Notes under the pieces: generated by a model
Told to the model about the DNA's origin: nothing
Database searches by the model: none
The model's input: the letters and a program-made list of their open reading frames with translations, nothing else
Shown: positions 20,510 to 31,617 of the stretch, piece by piece
Layout of the letters: each line of letters starts with the position of its first letter
Numbering within the stretch: position 1 is the stretch's first letter
NCBI GenBank assembly: GCA_031835245.1
Contig: JAVKOQ010000511.1
Span: 1-31,617, forward strand
Direction of reading: 5' to 3'
From: Balamuthia mandrillaris
Taxonomy: Eukaryota > Discosea > Longamoebia > Balamuthiidae
Length of the DNA: 31,617 nucleotides
Made by a program: the position numbers and the translations under genes

Positions 20510-21546
20510 TCAGTTTGTTGGTCTTTGTGTGTACAACCGAAACAGTTCGCCTATCTGGGTCCAAGAGGTTGCAAGTATGACAGCTTTCTCCTTTCCTTCA
20601 CTGCTCAGTTCGGTCTCTTTTAGTAGCTTCATGTGTTCCTCAACGGTTCGGTATCTAACACCAAACCGTTCCATCACTGTCATTACGTGGCTTTTCTCCT
20701 CCATTTTATTTTCGTCTTCTGTCTTTTTGGATGGGCACAACAACACGCCCACATCAGCCGCCATCAATGCCAACAAGTCGTTCAGTGAGTCTCCCACATA
20801 CATCAACGGTCCTGCAGAAAGAAAAAGAGGTGTTGAGAAAAAAAAACATACAAACCAAGAAAACGATGCAAGAAGAGATAGGAAAGAAGTAACATACCAT
20901 GTTGAGCTTGTAATCGTTTAATGCAAGCTTCTTTGTCAAAAGCAGTGACAAAGCTCAAAGTCAGCTCTCCGGTGGTATGGCCCCCCTCCTCGATAGGAGC
21001 ATATACGGTGTCATTGCTGAGAATGTGGTCAGGAGAAGCGACCAAGCCATGCAGCTGGGCACACCCCCAAATGAATTCCTTGTTCCACCCTGAAGACAGG
21101 ATGTAGAACTCCACTTGACCGCGAGTGCTGGCACGCATTTCAGCCAGTGTGTCCACCGCGCTCGCCTGCAGCGTGCCTCCACACTTACGCCACAGGTTCC
21201 GCCACCGCTCTCTTGTCACTCCGCTCAATAACTTGTGTTGTTGGATGTAGGGCAGCGTTGTGTGTTCCGCTTTGGCTTGTGCCTCGAAGAAAGCGCGCAG
21301 GCGTTGCTGTCTTTGCTGTTCATCGCTAGACGGGGAGTGGTGCTGTTCTTCCATTAGTGTCTGCATGTAGTCCCGCACAGCTGCGTTGTAAATGGCGACG
21401 AGCTCCTCCCATTTAGCGCGTTTGGCATCTTTGTCTCTGGATGAGTTGATGGACTCCTCAACTACCCATTGAATTGTGTCCGACTCAGTGAGGGTCTTGT
21501 CAAAGTCCAGGGCCACCGCCCTCAGCCTTGGGAGACTGTCTTCCAT
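20510..21546 (-). CDS. HAD-superfamily phosphatase
   Basis: Two exons, 21546-20898 and 20811-20510, join in phase to give 316 aa. Motif I is LDFDKTLT with nucleophile D14 and acid D16, motif II is the serine in YILSSGW, and motif IV is VGDSLNDLLAL (G223-D228). The helical cap between motifs I and II carries a long charged segment. This is the layout of C1-capped HAD phosphatases such as phosphoserine-phosphatase relatives and the HAD half of plant thiamine-phosphate phosphatase. The substrate is not determinable. An upstream in-frame ATG at 21663 would add 39 residues rich in R, K, S and F, which could be a mitochondrial presequence. The stop lies only 45 bp from the convergent TBC stop, so the 3' UTRs probably overlap. 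Confidence 0.85.
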
Positions 21547-21663
21547 TGCCAAGGAGCGTTTCCAGCAGTGTCTTTTGAAGCAAAAGGGTTGTGCCTTCGG
21601 TGTTCTACGAAGAAAGATCGTCGAAGTGCCCTCAGATTGAATGAAGTGGCTCCTGCTGCTCAC

Positions 21664-22101
21664 AGAGCCTCGCAGGCGCGTGTGATACTGAACACAAAAA
21701 GATGGATGAACATCTGGAGGAACTATTTGAGTGTGTTTGGTGTCACAAGCAAATGACCAACCTTTAGTTCAAAACAACGAAAAAAGTGTCGCTCCTTTGC
21801 TTTCGTGCAATGAGAAAAGTGAGTCGTGGACAAGCCCCAGCATGAGCCTCCTCGCAGAAGCTTCATGAAGATCAGTTTGCTCTCTCCGCCAGTTGCTTTC
21901 CGCTTAACGCATTTCCGTGTCGTCATGAAATTACATTTAATGTCGTCATGACTAGCTTCGATGAACTCTCATGTCTAATCTCATGTCTAACAGGTGAAAT
22001 GTATTGAAAGAACTCGTGTACAATGGGACCCCATCCCCATGCAGCAAAATGAAACGAAAAGAAAGCCGCTGCAAGAATGAATGAATGAATGCTGCTTTGC
22101 T
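21664..22101. other. intergenic region, HAD promoter and PRA1 3' flank
   Basis: No gene I can support. A short plus-strand frame (21702-21767, 21 aa) and a longer minus frame lack family features. Short repeats are visible: GTCGTCATGA twice near 21919 and 21944, and TCATGTCTAA twice near 21969 and 21981. Confidence 0.4.
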
Positions 22102-23049
22102 TTAGTCGCGCTGGTGGATGCCAAAAAGGAGAGGAATTAGTACAACGGTTAAAGAATGAACGTACAGGTTGCAACTTTTTTTTTGTTTGTTGTTGAAAGA
22201 ACGCTGATGTACCTTGTGGAATTCGTTTTGGATGTCGGTTCTCACATCGCTGACAAAGGAGGAGGCCTTGGCGCCAGCGCCCTTGATGCTAGACTTGAAG
22301 CTTCCCACAGCGGTTTGAGCCTCTTTCATCACAGCATGGCCCAAACATACTGTAAAAAAAAAAAACCAACAAAATAAGAATAAAGTTCATGAATTGAGTG
22401 CGTATGAGGAGGATTACGTGCCCACAACACCAAAGAGTGAGGAATAGAGCAATGGCTGGAAGCTATCAGCAATGTAGATAACCAACAGAGCCTCTGAATA
22501 ATGATATATTAAAGAAAGAACAACAAGGAGAGAATACCAGGCAGAGAGAGCAGCGAGGAGAATAGGAAATACAGAAAAGAGAACGGCAGAACGAGAGAAG
22601 CGTGAGCAGAGAGAATCGTACCAACAACGAGGGCGCCGATCTGCATGGTAGGGGTAATGACCACACCACCGAGTTGGAGGGTTTGATCCTTCAAGAAGAA
22701 CAAGATGCCTGCCGTGATGCCTACGATCAAAATGGTGGCAAAGAGTTCTGTGTAGAAGTAGCTGAACAACCAAAAGATTAACACACAACATCGAGGAAAA
22801 AAAGGAAGAAAAAGAAGAGAGAAAGAGAAACAATAAAGAAGAAGGGAGAAAGAGATAGAGGGGGAAAAAGTTCCAGCGAAACCTGGTAAGAAGGACAATA
22901 GCAGCGATGACGACGGTGTAATTGGCGACATAGAACTTGGGGTTCTGTTGCAATCGGTTCTGCACGTCAGGCGCTCCTTGCGGCGCAGAGTAGCCTTGCG
23001 TGGCAAAATCAGCCCAGCTGCGAATAGTGAAATCGATGTTCGCTGCCAT
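22102..23049 (-). CDS. PRA1-family (prenylated Rab acceptor) membrane protein
   Basis: Five exons join in phase: 23049-22883, 22761-22622, 22493-22431, 22349-22213, 22110-22102; 171 aa, a normal length for the family. The N terminus has RSWADFATQ, then NRLQQNPKFYVANYTVVIAA, the family's cytosolic-to-membrane transition. Two hydrophobic hairpins follow (ATILIVGITAGILFFL; QIGALVVEALLVIYIAD). After splicing exon 3 at GTGTTG the sequence reads SSLFVCLGHAVMKEA, matching the conserved L..L.HA..R end of PRA1 proteins. The tail is amphipathic. Family role: ER/Golgi handling of prenylated Rab GTPases. Reading through exon 3 instead would stop at 22414 (128 aa) and lose the HA block. The last exon is only nine bases (Arg-Asp-stop), so the exact C terminus is less certain. 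A non-coding leader exon ending at 23164 with an intron 23163-23059 looks possible. Confidence 0.8.
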
Positions 23050-23382
23050 TTTGTTTTCCTATTTTTTATTCGATTTCATCAAAGGAGGGTCAAAAAAAAA
23101 ACGAAAAGAGAATCAAAAAAGAAGATGAAGAAGCAACGAAAAGCAAAAAAAAAACAAGCAAACCTCGAGTAGATCAGCAACGGGGTCGTGTGCGGACGGT
23201 GTGGCTCTTCCTCCTCCTCGACTACTTTTTGGGGCAGAAAAAATAAAAATAAATAATAATAAAACAAATTTAATTTAAAGGGCTGGTCGACACGACCACA
23301 TTGTGACCTCGTCTCTCAGCTCTCTCCTTTCTCCTCTCTGCTCTCTCCGCTCCCCTCTCTCCGCTCTGCTCTCTGCTCTCTG

Positions 23383-23419
<37 letters not shown>

Positions 23420-23442
23420 CTCTATCTTGAGAAACCACTTTT
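23050..23442. other. intergenic region between TMEM234 and PRA1 genes
   Basis: About 23165-23240 on the minus strand is compositionally exon-like and ends in CTCGAG before GTTTGC. With an acceptor at 23060-23059 it could be a PRA1 leader exon without an ATG. A CT/CTCTG-rich tract at about 23312-23423 lies in the presumed 3' UTR of TMEM234; on that gene's strand it is GA-rich. Confidence 0.45.
23312..23425. repeat. CT-rich tract downstream of TMEM234
   Basis: Starts with degenerate CTCTCTGCTCTCTCCG-like units and ends in two (CT)n runs split by TTCTCT. Confidence 0.8.
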
Positions 23443-24108
23443 TTACACACTTTTGCTGAGCACACAAATGGAGATGCCAAAGAGAACACAAAGCATGCCC
23501 AGGTAAGCACCTATCAAAAATACAAAAACAAATGCTTGAAGTTGGCGCTACAGGTTGAATTGAATGCAGCGAGAAAAACAGATGCGTACCAGGAGCGAGT
23601 GACTTCTCTCCAAGAAGCTGGCCTGTAAGCGTAGTGAACAAGAATGTCAAAGAGTTGGTAATCGGAACCACCAATGATATATCTGGAGAAGACAAAATTG
23701 TGATTCAGTCTTAGTGAGAAAGCCAAAGAGAAGAAGAAGAAGAAGAACAAGAAGAAGAACAAGAAGAAGAACAACAACAAGAAGAAGAAGAAGAACAAGA
23801 AGAAGAAGAAGAACAAGAACAAGAACAAGAAGAAGAAGAAGAAGAAGAAGAAGAAGAAGAAGAACAAGAAGAACAAGAAGAGCAAGAAGAAGAAGAAGAA
23901 GAACAACAACAACAATAATAATAATAATAATAATAACAAGAAAAAGAGGCAGCAGAGGAAGAAGCAAGAGACAGCGAGAAAGGGTGAGTGTTTTGGAATG
24001 TGCACCTGAACTTCCAAGAGACCAAAAGAAGAGAACGGAACCCATCATGTTGATAGCGAATGGCAGTACATACTACACGTGTAACTCCGTTAGCACGAGG
24101 ATGGTACG

Positions 24109-24148
<40 letters not shown>

Positions 24149-24499
24149 TACAAGAGCAACAACTAGAAGAGGAGAACGAGAGTAGAGACAATCAGGAAAA
24201 AGAGAAAAACAAACCTGCCATCGTGTAAAGAGATAAACAGTTTCCGACAGGAACTGAAGCAGTGGGTGCGACCGTTTGTCAAGATCCTGCACTCCCCTGC
24301 TTCCCAACTTGATAAATGGGTTGGTGCAACCCCAAAGCATGCCCACCGTTACCAACCAAAAGGAGTTGGCTGTTGCCCATCAAAACAAACCAACTGAGTA
24401 ACTTACCAAGGGGAGAGGAAAAGGGAAAACAATACCCAACACCGAATAAAAAGCAGCATTGGTGGAGAGTCCCAACTGTTCCGCCTCAGCTTCTGCCAT
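23443..24499 (-). CDS. TMEM234: TMEM234 homologue, small multi-pass membrane protein
   Basis: Five exons join in phase: 24499-24436, 24369-24215, 24072-24006, 23682-23590, 23510-23443; 148 aa (human 164). Four hydrophobic segments are visible: FYSVLANSFWLVTVGMLWG, YVLPFAINMMGSVLFFWSLG, ISLVVPITNSLTFLFTTLTG and YLGMLCVLFGISICVL. The GCTNPFIK motif after TM1 and the D.SL.VPI.NSL block match human TMEM234 (GGTQPLLK; DLTLAVPICNSL). The fold is half of an EamA/DMT transporter. Molecular function is not known; in vertebrates it is linked to the kidney filtration barrier, so this unicellular copy points to an older role. Exon 1 splices at GTATTG, which gives VLANSFWLV; a later GTAAGT breaks the frame. 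Intron 3 carries a 210-bp polypurine/polypyrimidine repeat. Confidence 0.9.
23728..23937 (-). repeat. long (GAA/GAACAA)n tract in TMEM234 intron 3
   Basis: The plus strand is a run of GAAGAAGAAC-type trinucleotides ending in AAC and AAT repeats. On the sense strand it is CTT/GTT pyrimidine-rich. It fills most of intron 23683-24005. Confidence 0.95.
24115..24146 (-). repeat. (GA)n microsatellite in TMEM234 intron 2
   Basis: A pure GA run on the plus strand, (CT)n on the coding strand, lies in intron 24073-24214. Confidence 0.9.
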
Positions 24500-24656
24500 T
24501 CTCTTCTCTCTCGCCCCTTCCAGGTAAGTGTCGGGACGTCCTGATCCAGGCCACGAAATTTCACAGTCCGGTCATATGGTGTGCTTAGGTTGTCCACAAT
24601 TTGAGGGAAATTTGAAAAGAAAAACGTAGCGAAGACCAGAAAGAAAAGAGACGGTG
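24500..24656. promoter_or_regulatory. compact divergent promoter of TMEM234 and PEX1
   Basis: Only 157 bp separates the two start codons, so both promoters and leaders must share it. No specific element is recognisable. Confidence 0.5.
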
Positions 24657-29820
<5,164 letters not shown>

Positions 29821-29992
29821 AGCATTTCGTTTCCAACCCGTAGACTGTTAACCCATTCTTTTTACGAAGAACTTGTTGTTTTATAATGCTCCCTGAAAGT
29901 TTTACGATAATGGCAAATAAATGAAAGACAGGAAAAAATATATTTCCAAGAAAAAATTTAACGTTTTGAGCCCCAAAAAAAAAAACGAGAAA

Positions 29993-30780
29993 ATGCAACA
30001 GCAGGCGGGACATGAGCGGCTCGGCATGGGAAGCAGCGGTAGCAGCGGTAAGGAAGAAGAACGGTGGGAGGCGTTAGCCTCGTTGATGCCTCCTCTTCCT
30101 TCGTTGGAGCAGATAGTGGAGGAACTTTTTTCCCAGGTTCAACAGGAAGGGCGTACGTAGATTACTTGGTTTTCCTATCTCTCAAAGTCTACTAATGGAG
30201 GCATTCTTGTGCAGTTTCAAATGAGAACCTGTTGTCGTACGGTTTTCCTTTACGTACTTTTTCCTTTTCGTCCTCCACTTTTGCTCATCGCGGAGAGATT
30301 CGTTTTCTGCAGGTTACACTTAGTGTTTTCCACTACACTATTTGCTGCCCTGGACATCATCGATAGGAATCGAGTAGTGCAGGTGGTGGCACAACCCAGC
30401 AGTCGCTCTTTCTTCCGGTTGCCCTCCCATCGCAAAAATAGAATGGACTACATATGCTTCTCCCATTACTGTTCCTGCGAGGCCTTTGACTATCACGTCT
30501 TGAAACGAGGCTCACTCATGGTTCTCTCTCCTTCTCCTCCACTTCTTTTCATTCTCGTCTCTTCTTCATCCATTACTTTGCTCTCTCGCTCACTCGTTCT
30601 CCCCCTCTGCTGTTTGGTTTCGCTGCCCCCCTCTTGTTCCCTTCTTCTCTCCCTTTCTCAAACACCAAAAAGTGCAAACATCAACTGGCATGCAGACTGG
30701 CCGAGTTGCTGCAAAGGACCTCCCTCAAAGAGGTCTCTGACGAACAATTTGCGGAACTTCTTCTACAATGTTCCTTGTAA
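29993..30780 (+). CDS. ZSWIM7: ZSWIM7/SWS1, SWIM zinc-finger Shu-complex protein
   Basis: Four exons join in phase: 29993-30152, 30215-30236, 30313-30520 and 30673-30780, giving 165 aa (human 140). The N-terminal helix PSLEQIVEELFSQVQQEG is followed by SNENLLSLHLVFSTTLFAAL and DIIDRNRVVQV, matching human YLLSLKFLFGSSATQALDLVDR. The SWIM zinc ligands are complete: C114-S-C116, then C131-K-H133 after splicing exon 3 to exon 4 (GSLMCKHQLACRL). The C terminus VSDEQFAELLLQCSL matches the family end. Known role: with a RAD51-paralogue partner (SWSAP1 in animals) it promotes RAD51 filaments in homologous recombination and meiosis. Exon 2 is only 22 bp, which would make automated prediction miss this gene. 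It is read in the same direction as PEX1, 172 bp downstream. Confidence 0.92.
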
Positions 30781-31159
30781 AACACGCACCGAAAAGGGGT
30801 CGAGCTCTCCTCCTCTCACAAGAAGCACAGGAGAGCAGCAAAAGGGGCGGTTGGAAAAGCAGCAACAAACAGAAAACGCGCACGCGAAAAGGCGAACGAA
30901 AAGGGCCGACAAAAATACCATTTTTCGTGGGGCGGGCGCCCAACCAACGAAACTGGTAAAAAAAAAAGGTAGTTTTCACATTTCCTTTCTTCGAGTTCCA
31001 CAAGCAAAAAAAAAATAAATAAATAAATACTTGAATAAATTTATTTCTTTTTTATCACAAAAGTTTTTTTATCCGGTTTTGAAAAGAGAACAAGCTAGCA
31101 ACGCAGCAAGCACACCCACAAAAACCTCTCTCTCTCTCTCTGAGCGCACACAGTAAACA
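30781..31159. other. intergenic region between ZSWIM7 and stefin genes
   Basis: Left part is 3' flank of ZSWIM7, purine-rich on the plus strand. The middle, near 31014-31030, is an AATAAATAAATAAATA run. The right end has a CT run (about 31125-31141) in the stefin leader. No gene seen. Confidence 0.5.
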
Positions 31160-31557
31160 ATGTCCAGACCTGGAGGAACCACGGCCCCAAAGCCCATCGA
31201 TGACGCTGCCAAGCAGGTTGCCCTGAGCGTCAAGAGCGAGATTGAGAGCAAGGCAGGAAAGACTTTCTCTACCTTTGAGCCCAAGGAGTACTCCACTCAG
31301 GTTTGTTGTTGTTGTTTTTTTTTCTTTCTTGGCCAATTACACTCAAACTTGTCTTTTGTAAATCTTTCTAACTCACACTTTGATTACTCTTTTTTTTTTT
31401 AAAAAAGGTGGTAGCAGGCATCAACTACTTTTTCAAGATTGACGTTGGAAACGGAGAGTTCGTTCACGCCAGAGTTTACAAGGACTTGTCCCAGAACGTC
31501 AGCCTCCACTCCATCAAGACTTCCCTGTCTGCCACAGATTCCTTGGCTTACTTCTAA
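31160..31557 (+). CDS. stefin (type 1 cystatin), cysteine protease inhibitor
   Basis: Two exons, 31160-31300 and 31408-31557, join in phase to give 96 aa, the usual stefin length (about 98). There is no signal peptide, as expected for cytosolic stefins. The N-terminal glycine contact (RPGG, residues 3-6) and the first inhibitory hairpin QVVAG (residues 47-51) are present. The intron falls exactly between Q47 and V48 of that motif. The following strands INYFFKIDVGNGEFVHARVY fit the cystatin beta-sheet. The second hairpin (usually LPG or similar) is less clear here (LSQN or SLHS). Predicted role: reversible inhibition of papain-family cathepsins in the cytosol, plausible in a phagotroph. The acceptor is AAAAAAG after a T11 run. 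Confidence 0.93.
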
Positions 31558-31617
31558 TCAAAAATCAATAATAACATTCAAGAACAAACATAATTTGTTG
31601 ATCTTTTTTATTTGTTT

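Noticed and set aside
21702-21767. Short plus-strand ORF with a CxxC pair (21 codons)
   Set aside because: Too short, no supportable splice continuation and no second metal-binding half.
22414-22493. PRA1 ending at the TAA at 22414
   Set aside because: This would give 128 aa and lose the conserved HA..R block, which the splice to 22349 restores.
23728-23937. CRISPR array or minisatellite gene
   Set aside because: It is a simple trinucleotide tract inside an intron, with no spacers.
30209-31018. Long plus-strand frame of 269 codons across the ZSWIM7 region
   Set aside because: It reads through introns and the 3' flank; the spliced 165-aa ZSWIM7 model explains the conserved parts.

Overview
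The window is nuclear DNA of an intron-rich, gene-dense unicellular eukaryote. Introns are short (about 45-350 bp) with GT-AG ends, often GTACGT, GTATG or GTTNNN donors, plus a few GC-AG introns. Many introns carry (CT)n or (CTT)n tracts on the sense strand. The gene set (vault PARP, PEX1, ZSWIM7, TMEM234, BUB2-type TBC, CaMKI-like kinase, stefin) is what a free-living protist might carry. An amoebozoan is my best guess, from a vault PARP together with animal-like proteins; this is inference and could be wrong. No prokaryotic, organellar or clear mobile-element sequence was seen.

Layout, left to right: an unrecognised low-complexity ORF (24-437, +); a bacterial-looking SAM methyltransferase (782-1826, +, 4 exons); a very large vault PARP/PARP4 homologue (10762-1908, -, 16 exons, 2,502 aa as assembled here); a divergent F-box gene (11107-12256, +); a CaMKI-like kinase (12602-14459, +, 9 exons); a RhoGAP-arrestin fusion (17317-14642, -, 4 exons); an intronless ankyrin gene (18266-17751, -); a BUB2-type TBC RabGAP (18711-20464, +); a HAD phosphatase (21546-20510, -); a PRA1-family membrane protein (23049-22102, -, 5 exons); TMEM234 (24499-23443, -, 5 exons); PEX1 (24657-29820, +, 20 exons); ZSWIM7/SWS1 (29993-30780, +, 4 exons); and a stefin (31160-31557, +, 2 exons). 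Exon chains were joined by hand from splice signals and reading phase; every reported chain keeps its frame from start to stop, and several interior joins restore family consensus.

The genes do not form one pathway. They are packed as divergent pairs (PARP4/F-box, ankyrin/TBC, TMEM234/PEX1) and convergent pairs with very short gaps (methyltransferase/PARP4 81 bp, TBC/HAD 45 bp).

The most unusual object is the PARP4 homologue. It keeps every landmark of animal vault PARP (BRCT, PARP regulatory and catalytic domains with an H-Y-E triad, VIT, vWA with an intact MIDAS, and the MVP-interaction tail). It adds a single 3.4-kb exon coding for a disordered linker with three RNA-polymerase-II-CTD-like YSPTSPS heptads, five polyproline blocks, a Q/N-rich tract, a SNARE-like coiled-coil segment and an RG-rich patch.
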